Shown piece after piece: positions 9,235 through 17,549 of a stretch of 64,000 nucleotides of DNA. The position numbers and the translations under genes are program-made. Within the stretch, counting starts at the first letter, position 1. Each line of letters begins with the position of its first letter. Origin of the DNA: Nonomuraea gerenzanensis (GTDB taxonomy: Bacteria > Actinomycetota > Actinomycetes > Streptosporangiales > Streptosporangiaceae); NCBI RefSeq assembly GCF_020215645.1, contig NZ_CP084058.1:5332001-5396000 (forward strand), read 5' to 3'. The notes below the pieces were generated by a model. The model was not told the DNA's origin. It worked only from the letters and a program-made list of their open reading frames with translations, and searched no databases.

Positions 9235-9999
9235 CTACCCCTCCAGCGAGGTGGCCCGCCGCCCCCCGGCGAACGACACCCGCCGGTACCACTCGTTGCC
9301 CAGCAACTGCGCCCGCGCCCGCTCCGGCAGCGACGTCAGCAACGTCATCGACGCGCCGCGCCCCACCTCCGACTCGTGCGCGTGCATGGCCGCCCACTTG
9401 CGCTCCGCCCACGCCGACACGTCCAGGTGAACGGCGATCTCCTCGTCGGGCACGCCCAGCATCGCCTGCCCCGGCTCCGGCGGCGCCCCGAACACCTCCT
9501 CCCACCCCGCCACGGCCACCGAGCGCGGGACCGTGGCCAGGTAGACCGCCCGTGGCCGCCACGGATCGCCCGTACCGGGATAGAGCTGGTCGTACCCGGC
9601 CGCCTCGACCGCCGCCAGCGTGACGCGGTGGGCGTGCACGTGATCCGGATGGCCGTAACTGCCGTAGCCGTCGTAGGTGAGCACCACGTCCGGCCTGACC
9701 TGCCTGATGTGCTCGACCAGCCGCCCCACCGTCTCCTCCAGCGGCACGTCCACGAAGCGCGGCGCGCCGGGCGCCGACTCGGCCTTGCCCGCGTCGGCGT
9801 ATCCGAGCAGCCGCGGGGCGCCCGCGCCGAGCAGGTCCAGGGCGCGCTCCAGCTCCGCCGCGCGGTGCGTGCCCTTGGCCCAGGTGCAGGTCACCACGGC
9901 GGTCCTGGCGCCGGCGTCGGCGTACCTGGCCAGGGTGCCGCCCGTCCAGATCGCCTCGTCGTCGGGATGCGCGTGCACACACAGCAGACCGAAATCCAT
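9235..9999 (-). CDS. PIG-L family zinc-dependent deacetylase
   Basis: 254 residues starting MDFGLLCVHAHPDDEAIWTG. The AHPDDE zinc/catalytic motif and the second signature YGHPDHVHAHR (near residue 117) define the PIG-L/LmbE family. In actinomycetes the relatives are MshB, which makes mycothiol, and Mca, which cleaves mycothiol S-conjugates. The Y-G-S-Y-G-H-P-D-H spacing and the terminal helices (WAAMHAHESE) fit the Mca/MshB type, but other N-acetyl-sugar deacetylases look similar. It faces the Nudix gene across a 66-bp divergent promoter region. Confidence 0.88.
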   Translation of the reverse strand: MDFGLLCVHAHPDDEAIWTGGTLARYADAGARTAVVTCTWAKGTHRAAELERALDLLGAGAPRLLGYADAGKAESAPGAPRFVDVPLEETVGRLVEHIRQVRPDVVLTYDGYGSYGHPDHVHAHRVTLAAVEAAGYDQLYPGTGDPWRPRAVYLATVPRSVAVAGWEEVFGAPPEPGQAMLGVPDEEIAVHLDVSAWAERKWAAMHAHESEVGRGASMTLLTSLPERARAQLLGNEWYRRVSFAGGRRATSLEG

Positions 10000-10065
10000 G
10001 TGGATCAGGCTAGCGGCCTGCCTTATCGTGGTTCGCCCGTTTCGCTACCTTACGAGGGGAGCCCC

Positions 10066-10560
10066 ATGACCTCACCCCGGCTGCGCAGGGCGGCGCGTGC
10101 CGTCATCCTCGACCAGGACGACCGGGTGCTGCTGTGCCGCATCGATCTCAGCGCCGGCGGCGGGCCTGTCGTGTGGGCCATGCCGGGCGGCGGGGTGGAG
10201 CCCGGCGAGACGAGCCTGCAGGCGCTGGCCCGCGAGCTGGCCGAGGAGGTCGGGCTGCGCCTGGACGGCGAGCGGCCACCGCACGTCTGGCACCAGAGCG
10301 CGACCGGCCCGTACGCGCCCGGCTACGACGGTGTGGTCAACGACTACTTTCTCGTGCGGCGGCCCTGCTTCGAGCCGCGGGGCGTCAAGAGCGACGCGGA
10401 GCTCGCCGCCGAGCACATCACCGGCTGGCGGTGGTGGAGCGTGGCGGAGATCGCCGCCGGCCACGGCGACGATCTCTTCTCACCTCGCGACCTGGCCGGC
10501 GTCCTGGGCGAGCTGCTGGCAGGCGGCGTGCCCGAGGAGCCGGTCCGCATGGGAGCGTGA
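10066..10560 (+). CDS. NUDIX hydrolase
   Basis: 164 residues. The ATG at 10066 has GAGGGGAG seven bases upstream. The full Nudix box is present as GGGVEPGETSLQALARELAEEVGL (split here as G-x5-E-x7-R-E-L-x-E-E-x-G-L, about residues 42-65), so the metal-dependent pyrophosphohydrolase site looks intact. Before it lies RAARAVILDQDDRVLLC, the typical first strands. After it comes an insert with YAPGYDGVVNDYFLVRR and a closing WWSVAEI segment. Substrate is not predictable. It is divergent from the PIG-L gene. Confidence 0.93.
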   Translation: MTSPRLRRAARAVILDQDDRVLLCRIDLSAGGGPVVWAMPGGGVEPGETSLQALARELAEEVGLRLDGERPPHVWHQSATGPYAPGYDGVVNDYFLVRRPCFEPRGVKSDAELAAEHITGWRWWSVAEIAAGHGDDLFSPRDLAGVLGELLAGGVPEEPVRMGA

Positions 10561-10575
10561 CCCACGCCCCGGCGT

Positions 10576-11103
10576 TCAGTTGACGCAGTCCTGCCTGTTC
10601 AGCCCGAAGGCCAGTTCCCTGACCTTGTTGCCCTTGGTGTAGAGGAAGGCGTAGTAGGCCTTCGGGTTGCCCGGCACCGTGACGTAGGAGATCCCGGCGG
10701 GCGAGACGCGCAGCTTCGGGTACGCCTTCTTGACCTGCCGCGCCGAGGAGCCCAGGCCGATGCCCTGCGGCGTCCGCATCCCCTTCTGCGCCAGGATCAC
10801 GGCCACGCCGACCCGCTTGGAGATGTACAGGCCCACGCGGTCCTTCCCGGCCGGATGCGCCTTGAGGTTCCAGCCGGAGCACGGGCCGGCGCCGGCGCGC
10901 TGCTTGAGCACGATCCTCCCGGTGGCCCGCGCCTTCGTGGCGCTCATGCCGAGCTTGACCGCGCCGTAGCCGTACGGCCCCAAGGTCGTCTTCGCAACCG
11001 TCGAGAGAGCGGGCGCGGCGAGAGCCGGTGTGGCGAGTGCGGGCGCGGCGGCGACGGCGGCCAGCGCTCCGCCGGCCAGCAGTGCGACGAGTGACTTCTT
11101 CAT
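10576..11103 (-). CDS. Small secreted protein of unknown function
   Basis: 175 residues from the ATG at 11103 (MKKSLVALLAGGALAAVAAA), which has GGGGAGGAT upstream. The upstream extension of the frame is non-coding. A classical signal peptide is followed by an Ala/Pro/Leu-rich stretch and a compact domain with the segment YGYGAVKLGMSATKARATG. This resembles the short repeats of actinobacterial secreted proteins in which a G.vkLGMs.a.a motif is common. Two cysteines (in GPCSGW and RQDCVN) could form a disulphide. I do not recognise a named family with confidence. Confidence 0.7.
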   Translation of the reverse strand: MKKSLVALLAGGALAAVAAAPALATPALAAPALSTVAKTTLGPYGYGAVKLGMSATKARATGRIVLKQRAGAGPCSGWNLKAHPAGKDRVGLYISKRVGVAVILAQKGMRTPQGIGLGSSARQVKKAYPKLRVSPAGISYVTVPGNPKAYYAFLYTKGNKVRELAFGLNRQDCVN

Positions 11104-11170
11104 CGATATCCTCCCCGTTGTCGTGACACGTACGGATTCGTCCAGCAGGCCCGGGCGGATCACCACGCCA

Positions 11171-11575
11171 TCACTGCCCCGGCCGCACGATGGTCTTCCA
11201 CGCCGAGCACTCGCCCGTGGGCCGCGCGGCGGAGCCACGGCAGACCCGCACCTTGACCTGCCGCGTGTTGCGGTAGTCCTTCCTGAACGTGCCGACGCCC
11301 GGCACGCAGTTGTAGAAGCCGTGCTCGCGCCAGCGGCCGTCGCGCGAGTCCTGCGAGCGCAGCACCGCCCACGCGCACCCCTTGCCCCGCGTGTCCTCCA
11401 GCTTGCCGTCCACGACGTGGCCGAACTGGTGGATGGCGACCTCGCCCCAGGCGGTGGCCATGCCGTCGGCGGAGTGCACGGCCCGCCACTTCCACATCGC
11501 CGGGGTGGCGGCGGCGGGGGTGCCGAGCGTCAGCGAGACGGCGGCGGCGGTGACCAGGACGGCGAGCGAACGCAT
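11171..11575 (-). CDS. Small secreted cysteine-containing protein
   Basis: 134 residues. The ATG at 11575 has GGAG ten bases upstream and begins MRSLAVLVTAAAVSLTLG, a signal peptide probably cleaved after AAA. The mature chain is Trp-rich (MWKWRAVHSADG, HGFYNCVPG) and has four cysteines (KGCAW, YNCVPG, VRVCRG, GECSAW), likely two disulphides. It lies just upstream of the other secreted gene on the same strand, 67 bases away, so the two may be co-expressed. I do not recognise a family. Confidence 0.7.
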   Translation of the reverse strand: MRSLAVLVTAAAVSLTLGTPAAATPAMWKWRAVHSADGMATAWGEVAIHQFGHVVDGKLEDTRGKGCAWAVLRSQDSRDGRWREHGFYNCVPGVGTFRKDYRNTRQVKVRVCRGSAARPTGECSAWKTIVRPGQ

Positions 11576-11747
11576 GAGAGAGCTCCACGGTGCGGTGATG
11601 ATCGAACCCTCCCAGGAATAGGCCCCCGCCCTTGCACCCGGCTTGGAGATCGCTGCACGAGATCTCCGCCGGAGGTGTCGTATCGCGGGTCCGCCCGATC
11701 GTCTTGAGGATGAGGAACCATCCAACCGACCCCAGAGGAGCGCACCG

Positions 11748-12146
11748 ATGCGTCCCACCTTGAACACCGTCGACCTCGTGGTGTCCGACATGAAGGCCGC
11801 GATCGCCTTCTACGCCCGCCTGGGCCTGACGTTCAAGCTCGACGAGCACTCGCCCGAGCACGCCGGCTGCGACCTGCCGAACGGCCTGCACGTCATGCTG
11901 GACACCGAGGCCTTCCGCACCCCGTTCCTGCCGGGCTGGAGCGCGCCGACCGGCACGCCGCGCACGCTGCTGTGCTTCGAGTTCGACAGCCCGGCCGCGG
12001 TGGACGCCAAGTACGCCGAGCTCGTCGGGGCCGGTCACCGGGGCGTCGCGGAGCCGTTCGACGCGTTCTGGGGCATGCGTTACGCCACGGTCGCCGACCC
12101 GGACGGCGGCCTCGTGGACCTGTACGCCGCACTTCCGGCAAGCTGA
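11748..12146 (+). CDS. VOC family (glyoxalase-like) protein
   Basis: 132 residues starting MRPTLNTVDLVVSDMKAAIAFY, with CAGAGGAG before the ATG. The beta-alpha-beta modules of the vicinal oxygen chelate fold are clear: VDLVV..MKAAIAFYARLGL at the start, and the closing RYATVADPDGGLVDLYAAL near the end, which usually supplies a metal-binding Glu (Asp here). It stands directly before the DGPF-ECF42 pair, 16 bases from the next start, so the three genes probably form one operon. The substrate is unknown. Such proteins include thiol-dependent lyases and drug-binding proteins. Confidence 0.9.
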   Translation: MRPTLNTVDLVVSDMKAAIAFYARLGLTFKLDEHSPEHAGCDLPNGLHVMLDTEAFRTPFLPGWSAPTGTPRTLLCFEFDSPAAVDAKYAELVGAGHRGVAEPFDAFWGMRYATVADPDGGLVDLYAALPAS

Positions 12147-12162
12147 CCCCAGGAGGACGGAC

Positions 12163-12501
12163 GTGAAATACGTGCTGATGTTCATCGAGACCGAGCAGTA
12201 CGCCAAACAACTCCAGGACCTGGACGAACCGGACCGGCAGGCCGCCTACGAGGCCGTCACCCGGTGGTTCGCCGAGCACGAGGGCAAGATCACCCATCAC
12301 ACGCACCTGGCGCCGGTGCACACCGCGACCACCGTGCGGCTGGACCAGGGGGAGCCGGTGGTCACCGACGGGCCGTTCGTGGAGGGCAAGGAGGTGGTGA
12401 GCGGGTTCGCCGAGATCGAGGTGGCCGACCTGGACGAGGCGTTGCGGCTGGCGCGCTCGTGGCCCGCCTGCCCGATCGTGGAGATCCGCCCCGTCTCATG
12501 A
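12163..12501 (+). CDS. DGPF (YCII-like) partner of ECF42 sigma factor
   Basis: 112 residues, GTG start behind CAGGAGGAC. The sequence runs VKYVLMFIETEQYA at the N-terminus, then the diagnostic EPVVTDGPFVEGKEVVSGF and a closing PIVEIRPVS strand. Its stop overlaps the sigma-factor start as ATGA, so the two are translationally coupled. Co-occurrence of DGPF proteins with group ECF42 sigma factors is well described. The DGPF protein is thought to belong to the regulon rather than to act as an anti-sigma factor. Confidence 0.92.
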   Translation: MKYVLMFIETEQYAKQLQDLDEPDRQAAYEAVTRWFAEHEGKITHHTHLAPVHTATTVRLDQGEPVVTDGPFVEGKEVVSGFAEIEVADLDEALRLARSWPACPIVEIRPVS

Positions 12502-13703
12502 CCGGACCCACCGGCGGTCAGGAGGTGCTGGCCAGGGCGGTCCGCGAGCACGCGGGCCGCCTGGCCGCGTCCCTGGTGTCGCTGCTGGGCGACTTCTCCG
12601 CCGCCGAGGACCTGGTGCAGGACGCGGTGGAGACCGCGCTGCGGCGCTGGCCGGTCGAGGGCGTGCCGGACCGGCCGGACGCCTGGCTGTTCACCGTGGC
12701 CAAGCGGCGCGGCCTGGACGTGCTGCGCCGCGAGTCCAACTACCGCGCCAAGCTCGCCCGGCTCACCTGGCCCGACCCGGCTCCGCGCGACGACCGGCTG
12801 CGGCTGGTCTTCACCTGCTGCCACCCCGCCCTGTCGCGCGCCGCGCAGATCGCGCTCACGCTCCGGGTGGTGTGCGGGCTGTCGGCGGCGCAGATCGCCG
12901 CGGCGTTCGTCGTCCCGGAGAGCACGGTGGCGCAGCGCATCACCCGCGCCAAGCGGAAGATCGCCGAGGCGGGCATCCCCTATCGCATCCCCGCCGAGGA
13001 GGAGCTGCCGCAACGGTTGAACGAGGTGCTGGCCGTCATCTACCTGCTGTTCAACGAGGGCTACCTGAGCAGCACCGCCGAACGCGCGCACGCGCTCGAC
13101 CTGGTGGAGGAGGCGGAATGGCTGGCTGCGCTGCTGGTGAACCTGATGCCGAAGGAGCCGGAGGCGGCCGGACTGCTGGCGCTGATCCGGCTGCACCGGG
13201 CACGCGGCGCGGCCCGCTTCGACGGCAGGGGGCGGCTGGTGCTGCTGGCCGACCAGGACCGCTCGTCGTGGGACCGCGACGCCATCGCCGAGGCCACCGC
13301 CCTGCTCACCCGCACGGCCAGGGCACATCGGCAGCCGGGGCCCTACCAGGTGCAGGCGGCGATCGTGGCCTGCCACGCCGAGGCAGGGACGTTCGCCGAC
13401 ACGGACTGGGCGCAGATCCTCGTGCTGTACGACATGCTGCTGCACCTGGCGCCCTCCCCGGTCGCGCGGCTGCACAGGGCCGTCGCCCTGCGGCACGTCA
13501 CCGGCCCCGAGGCGGCCCTGACCGAGCTGGCCGGCCTCGGCCACGCGCTGGAGCGTTACCCGCTCTACCACGCCACCCGCGCCGAGCTGCTGCGCGACCT
13601 CGGCCGGGCCGACGAGGCGCGCCGTGCGGACGAGCAGGCCCTGCGCCTGACCGCCAACCCGGCCCAGCAGGCGCTGCTGGAACAGCGCCTCGGCTGGGAC
13701 TGA
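12498..13703 (+). CDS. ECF42-type RNA polymerase sigma factor
   Basis: 401 residues. The ATG at 12498 overlaps the previous stop. Sigma region 2 is at about residues 15-85 (DFSAAEDLVQDAVETALRRW, AWLFTVAKRRGLDVLRRES) and region 4 at about 105-165 (LTLRVVCGLSAAQIAAAF, ESTVAQRITRAKRKI). The long C-terminal half has TPR-like helices with the ECF42 hallmark LLADQDRSSWDRDAIAEA. The extension replaces a classical anti-sigma partner and is thought to control activity. It probably directs expression of its own operon. A broken homologue of the same pair lies at about 26 kb. Confidence 0.93.
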   Translation: MTGPTGGQEVLARAVREHAGRLAASLVSLLGDFSAAEDLVQDAVETALRRWPVEGVPDRPDAWLFTVAKRRGLDVLRRESNYRAKLARLTWPDPAPRDDRLRLVFTCCHPALSRAAQIALTLRVVCGLSAAQIAAAFVVPESTVAQRITRAKRKIAEAGIPYRIPAEEELPQRLNEVLAVIYLLFNEGYLSSTAERAHALDLVEEAEWLAALLVNLMPKEPEAAGLLALIRLHRARGAARFDGRGRLVLLADQDRSSWDRDAIAEATALLTRTARAHRQPGPYQVQAAIVACHAEAGTFADTDWAQILVLYDMLLHLAPSPVARLHRAVALRHVTGPEAALTELAGLGHALERYPLYHATRAELLRDLGRADEARRADEQALRLTANPAQQALLEQRLGWD

Positions 13704-13767
13704 ACGCCGCCCGTACCCCATCCCGGCTGCTGGCGCGTACGGTGGCGGAGCGGAGGTGATGGTGCGG

Positions 13768-14565
13768 ATGAGCGCTGAGAAGCTGCGACGCAAGCCGTAC
13801 GAGAAGCGGTTGTTCGAGTTGCAGGCCGAGCTGGTGAAGCTCCAGGAGTGGGTACGCGCGGAGGGCCAGCGGCTGGTCGTGATCTTCGAGGGACGCGACG
13901 CGGCCGGCAAGGGCAGCACGATCAAACGGGTGGCCGAATACCTCAACCCCCGCGTGACCAGGATCGTCGCCCTGCCCGCACCCACCGAGCGCGAGCGTAC
14001 GCAGTGGTACTTCCAGCGCTACGTCGAGCACCTGCCCGCGGCGGGCGAGATCGTGCTGTTCGACCGGAGCTGGTACAACCGGGCCGGCGTCGAGCGGGTG
14101 ATGGGCTTCTGCACCCAGCAGGAGTACACCCGGTTCCTGCACCAGTGCCCGATCTTCGAGCGGCTGCTGGTGGAGGACGGGATCCTGCTGCGCAAGTACT
14201 GGTTCTCGGTGAGCGACACCGAGCAGGAGCGCCGCTTCCGCGCCCGGCTGGAGGACCCGATGCGGCGCTGGAAGCTGTCGGAGATGGACCTGGAGTCGAT
14301 CACCCGGTGGGAGGAGTACTCCCGCGCCAAGGACGAGATGGTGGTGCACACCCACATCCCCGAGGCGCCCTGGTACGAGGTGGAGAGCGAGGACAAGCGG
14401 CGGGCCAGGATCAACATGATCTCCCACCTGCTCTCCACGGTCCCCTACCGCGAGGTGCGGCGCACGCCGCTGAAGATCCCGGCCCGGCCCGCCCCGACCG
14501 GGTACCGGCGCCCGCCGAGGGTGGAGACGGCGGTGCCCGACGTGACGAAGGATCTCCAGCGATAG
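13768..14565 (+). CDS. ppk2: Polyphosphate kinase 2
   Basis: 265 residues. I use the ATG at 13768 because GGAGG lies 11 bases before it. ATG 13759 is only two bases from that site. PPK2 motifs are all present: Walker A EGRDAAGKGS (41-50), Walker B FDRSWYNRAGVE, the lid segment with RRFRARLEDPMRRWKLS, and EEYSRAKDEM. The enzyme interconverts polyphosphate and nucleoside di/triphosphates. Class (NDP or NMP preference) cannot be fixed by eye, though the length and lid sequence look like class I. Its C-terminus ends in a basic and Pro-rich tail. Confidence 0.94.
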   Translation: MSAEKLRRKPYEKRLFELQAELVKLQEWVRAEGQRLVVIFEGRDAAGKGSTIKRVAEYLNPRVTRIVALPAPTERERTQWYFQRYVEHLPAAGEIVLFDRSWYNRAGVERVMGFCTQQEYTRFLHQCPIFERLLVEDGILLRKYWFSVSDTEQERRFRARLEDPMRRWKLSEMDLESITRWEEYSRAKDEMVVHTHIPEAPWYEVESEDKRRARINMISHLLSTVPYREVRRTPLKIPARPAPTGYRRPPRVETAVPDVTKDLQR

Positions 14566-14678
14566 AGGGGACCAAGGACCTTCGGGCGCGGGCCGTACGG
14601 CACTGAGCGCGAGCGGCGGGGACCGGTGTGATGGAGGCATGACGAGGACTGCACGACGGAGCTGAACGGAGGCTCGTC

Positions 14679-15200
14679 ATGGCCACCACCACCCCCCGGC
14701 CCACGGCGACCGGTGAGCTCGCCGCCCGCCGCCCGGTCGACTACGTCTGGGCCGCCGCCCGGATCTCGATCGGCTGGATCTTCCTGTGGGCGTTCCTGGA
14801 CAAGACCTTCGGCTGGGGCTTCGCCACCCCCGCCGACCGCGCCTGGCTGAACGGCGGCAGCCCGACGACCGGCTTCCTCAAGGGCACCGGCGAGAACGCG
14901 CTCGGCGGCTTCTTCTCCGGCCTGGCCGGGCAGGCGTGGGTGGACTGGCTGTTCATGGCCGGCCTGCTCGGCGTCGGCGTCGCCCTGATCCTCGGCATCG
15001 GCACCCGGATCGCCGCCGGCGCCGGCACCGCGATGCTGCTCCTGATGTGGGCCGCCGAGCTGCCCCTGGCCAACAACCCGGTCATCGACGACCACATCGT
15101 CTACTCGATCGTCCTCATCGGCCTGGCCCTGGCCGGCGCGGGACGTACCCTCGGGCTCGGCAACCTGCCCATCGTCCGGCGCACCGCCTGGCTGAAGTAG
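14679..15200 (+). CDS. DoxX family membrane protein
   Basis: 173 residues with CGGAGG before the ATG. Four hydrophobic segments occur at about 28-45, 78-105, 108-128 and 140-160, with the DoxX-like ARISIGWIFLWAFLDKTFG at the first helix and GLGVALILGIGTRIAAGAG in the middle. DoxX-type proteins are found in quinone-linked and redox-stress membrane complexes; the biochemical role is unsettled. A good intrinsic terminator follows directly, so the gene ends its transcript here. It is unlinked to other redox genes in this part of the window. Confidence 0.87.
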   Translation: MATTTPRPTATGELAARRPVDYVWAAARISIGWIFLWAFLDKTFGWGFATPADRAWLNGGSPTTGFLKGTGENALGGFFSGLAGQAWVDWLFMAGLLGVGVALILGIGTRIAAGAGTAMLLLMWAAELPLANNPVIDDHIVYSIVLIGLALAGAGRTLGLGNLPIVRRTAWLK

Positions 15201-15212
15201 CGGGCCACCCGT

Positions 15213-15237
15213 CCACCCCCTGCGCCCCAGGGGGTGG
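15213..15237 (+). terminator. Intrinsic terminator after the DoxX gene
   Basis: A 10-bp perfect stem (CCACCCCCTG / CAGGGGGTGG) with a five-base loop starts 13 bases after the DoxX stop and is followed by GCTTT. The T tract is short, as is common in high-GC actinobacteria. The Sua5-type gene converges from the other side, so it may serve both strands. Confidence 0.75.
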
Positions 15238-15251
15238 GCTTTCCGCTGCCG

Positions 15252-15872
15252 TCACTCGAACAGCGACGGATCCCCGGTGCCCCGGCGGAGGATCTCCGGC
15301 TCGTCCTGCGACAGGTCGACGACCGTCGTGGGGGTGGCGCCGCACTCGCCGGCGTCGATGACGGCGTCCACCACGTGGTCGAGCCGCTCCTTGATCTCCC
15401 AGCCCTGCGTCGGCGGCTCGCTCTCGCCGGGCAGCAGCAGGGTGCTCGACACCAGCGGCTCGCCCAGCTCGGCCAGCAGCGCCTGCGTCACCACGTGATC
15501 GGGGATCCGCACGCCGACCGTCTTCTTGCGAGGGTGCAGCAATCGGCGCGGCACCTCCTTGGTGGCCGGCAGGATGAACGTGTACCCGCCCGGAGTCGCC
15601 GCCTTGACCAGCCGGAACACCGAGTTGCTCACGTGCACGAACTGGCCGAACTGCGCGAAGTCCCGGCAGATCAGGGTGAAGTGATGGTCGCTGCCGAGGC
15701 CGCGGATCTCCCTGATCCGGTCGATGCCCTCCTTGTTGCCCGGCCGGCACCCCAGCGCGTACGAGGAGTCGGTGGGGTAGGCGATCAGCCCGTCCGCGCG
15801 CAGCAGGTCGACGACCTGGCTGATCAGGCGGGGCTGGGGGTTGTCGGGATGCATGTCGATGTACTTGGCCAC
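15252..15872 (-). CDS. Sua5/YciO/YrdC-type threonylcarbamoyl-AMP synthase family protein
   Basis: 206 residues from the GTG at 15872 (VAKYIDMHPDNPQPRLISQV). The frame runs upstream through repeat-like sequence without a better start. YrdC signatures are visible: GLIAYPTDSSYALGC, then R.IRGLGSDHHFTLICRD, and a positively charged ATP/tRNA pocket with KKTVGVRIPDH. The opening resembles the E. coli YciO type rather than full-length Sua5, because no C-terminal extension exists. YrdC makes threonylcarbamoyl-AMP for tRNA t6A. The exact role of YciO-type proteins is less clear. Confidence 0.88.
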   Translation of the reverse strand: MAKYIDMHPDNPQPRLISQVVDLLRADGLIAYPTDSSYALGCRPGNKEGIDRIREIRGLGSDHHFTLICRDFAQFGQFVHVSNSVFRLVKAATPGGYTFILPATKEVPRRLLHPRKKTVGVRIPDHVVTQALLAELGEPLVSSTLLLPGESEPPTQGWEIKERLDHVVDAVIDAGECGATPTTVVDLSQDEPEILRRGTGDPSLFE

Positions 15873-16266
15873 ACCTTGGATCCTAGGAGTGGCCCGGACC
15901 CGCGCATGACCACGTGCCGCTGGGCGATCGGGGCGGCGGTGCGGGCAGCACCGGCCGGGACGTGGCCGCCTCCGCCTGCGGGTTGTGGTGGCCGCGCTGG
16001 AGCAGGCTGAAGGGCCGCCCGTGGGATCAGCGCTGTTCATGTCGGCGACGGCTGCTCCGACTGCGGCGACAGCTGCAACTGTCGCAACTGCTCCTGCGGC
16101 AACTGACTGCACCGCGCTCGCATGGAACCGGCGGTGGTACGAAGCCGCGCTCGCTCGCAATCGGCGGTGGTACGAAGCCGCGCTCGCTCGCGATCGGCAC
16201 CGGCACAGCGCCGAGCCCGCCCGAAACCGGCGCGGCGAACCTCCCCGGCGTCTACACTCTGCCCGC
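15873..16266. other. 394-bp gene-free spacer with low-complexity and tandem repeats
   Basis: No convincing gene is present. The centre (about 16040-16110) is a low-complexity stretch of CTGC/AACTG-like triplets, and the right part holds two copies of a 33-bp tandem repeat. Open frames here are long only because stop codons are rare at this GC content, and their translations are Arg/Ala-rich. Promoters for the two divergent flanking genes should lie here, but I see no clear -10/-35 pair. Confidence 0.6.
16129..16194. repeat. Two-copy 33-bp tandem repeat
   Basis: Two adjacent 33-bp units (16129-16161 and 16162-16194), each beginning CGGCGGTGGTAC and ending GCTCGCTCGC plus A-A-T or G-A-T. They differ at one base. 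A third partial unit (CGGCACCGG) follows. A 33-bp unit preserves frame, but no gene is credible here. It belongs to the same class of young short duplications seen at many gene edges in this window. Confidence 0.85.
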
Positions 16267-16872
16267 ATGCGCTTAAAGATGATCTTCGCGCTGCTCCTGG
16301 CCTACGCCGTCACCGCCGCCCCCGTCTTCCTCCCCGGCGAGCTGCGAGTAGTCGTCCAACCGGCCACCCCCGACGGAGCCGAGGTGTTCTACGAGCCCTT
16401 CTCCCCGGTGCTGCTCAGATCGTACGAGAACATCGAGCCCTACAACCGGGCCCAGCTCCTCGCCGCACAACGCGCCGAGGCCTACCCCGACGACCTGGCT
16501 CCGCCCTACATCGCCCACGGCGGCTCGTACCGCCTCATCGCCCCCTACGTCACCGAGCGTGGCCGCGCGCTGGCCACCCCGGTGATCTCTGGCGTCTACT
16601 GGGACCAGGGGCAACGGGTCAGGTTCGACATCGTGCCGGAGGTGCGGCGGGTCGCCAACAGCCAGGCGGAGCTGAGCCGGCTGTTCGAGGGCGGGCCCGA
16701 CCTGCTCGACGAGCCCGGCGTCTACGGGGCCTCGATCGACGAGGAGGCCAACCGGATCGTCATCGAGACGAACATCTTCGACCCGGACCTGCGCCACCGG
16801 CTGGCCGAGCGGCACGGCGGCCTGGTCATGGTGAAGTGGGATCCGTTCGGCCAGCCGATGCAGCTCCTTTGA
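16267..16872 (+). CDS. Hypothetical exported or membrane-anchored protein
   Basis: 201 residues from the ATG at 16267 (MRLKMIFALLLAYAVTAAPVF). An N-terminal hydrophobic segment acts as signal peptide or anchor. The rest is soluble, mixed alpha/beta, with no cysteine and no motif I recognise: EPFSPVLLRSYENIEPYNRAQLLAAQ, PPYIAHGGSYRLIAPYV, and the closing LVMVKWDPFGQPMQLL. Codon use is normal for the genome and the start follows the tandem-repeat spacer. It precedes lspA by 93 bases on the same strand but is not evidently a lipoprotein (no lipobox). Function unknown. Confidence 0.65.
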   Translation: MRLKMIFALLLAYAVTAAPVFLPGELRVVVQPATPDGAEVFYEPFSPVLLRSYENIEPYNRAQLLAAQRAEAYPDDLAPPYIAHGGSYRLIAPYVTERGRALATPVISGVYWDQGQRVRFDIVPEVRRVANSQAELSRLFEGGPDLLDEPGVYGASIDEEANRIVIETNIFDPDLRHRLAERHGGLVMVKWDPFGQPMQLL

Positions 16873-16965
16873 GCCGGGCTGTGGCTGATCAGGCACCCAC
16901 GAGGGTCACCGGCCGGCCGGAGATGTCGGTAGATTCAAGGCGAAATCAGGGATGGAGAGGTTGAG

Positions 16966-17493
16966 ATGCCCGAAGACCACGGCGACAGGGCCGGCGGCGC
17001 GCGGCCGTACATCTGGATGCTGGTGCTGGCGGCGGCGGTGCTGCTCGCCGACCAGGCGTCCAAGCTGTGGGCGGTCTCCGCGCTCTCGGGCGGCGGGCGG
17101 ATCACGGTCGTCCCGGGGCTCATCGAGCTGCGCCTGCTGCTGAACCCCGGTGCCGCGTTCTCGATCGGCGAGGGCGCGACCTGGGTGTTCACGCTGACGA
17201 CGGCCGCGGCGGTCGCGGGCATCCTGTACGTCGGGCGGCGCCTGCGCTCCCCGGCCTGGACCGCGGTCCTGGGCGGCCTGCTGGGCGGCGCCACCTCCCA
17301 CCTGCTCGACCGCCTGTTCCGCCCGCCGTCCTTCGGGCACGGCCACGTCGTCGACTTCATCGACTACGGCGGCCTGTTCGTCGGCAACGTCGCCGACATC
17401 GCCCTCACCGTGAGCTGCGCCCTCCTCCTGCTCCTGACCCTGCGCGGCATCCCGCTGGGTACTTTCACCGAGGAGAGGCAGCCCTCGTCGTAG
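16966..17493 (+). CDS. lspA: Lipoprotein signal peptidase (signal peptidase II)
   Basis: 175 residues, four transmembrane helices. Family motifs are in order: LLADQASKLWA near residue 26, LLLNPGAAFS (57-66), and the two catalytic aspartates in GHVVDFID (Asp130) and NVADIAL (Asp144). The enzyme cleaves diacylglyceryl-modified prolipoproteins at the membrane, downstream of Lgt, whose gene occurs at about 54.4 kb. The polar N-terminal tail of 14 residues is normal for actinobacteria. The stop codon lies inside a 28-bp direct repeat, so the last residues may derive from a recent duplication. Confidence 0.93.
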   Translation: MPEDHGDRAGGARPYIWMLVLAAAVLLADQASKLWAVSALSGGGRITVVPGLIELRLLLNPGAAFSIGEGATWVFTLTTAAAVAGILYVGRRLRSPAWTAVLGGLLGGATSHLLDRLFRPPSFGHGHVVDFIDYGGLFVGNVADIALTVSCALLLLLTLRGIPLGTFTEERQPSS

Positions 17494-17549
17494 CGGCAGG
17501 TCAGGTCGCAGCTCCGAGAGGGGCAGCCCTCGTCGTAGCGGCAGGTCAG
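17477..17549. repeat. Direct repeat spanning the lspA stop codon
   Basis: An identical 28-bp block occurs at 17477-17504 and 17522-17549 (GGCAGCCCTCGTCGTAGCGG and eight more bases). The period is 45 bp and the sequence before each copy is also similar. The first copy contains the lspA stop TAG. The second reaches the stop codon of the convergent glycosyltransferase gene (17546-17548). This is a tandem duplication of a gene end. Confidence 0.9.
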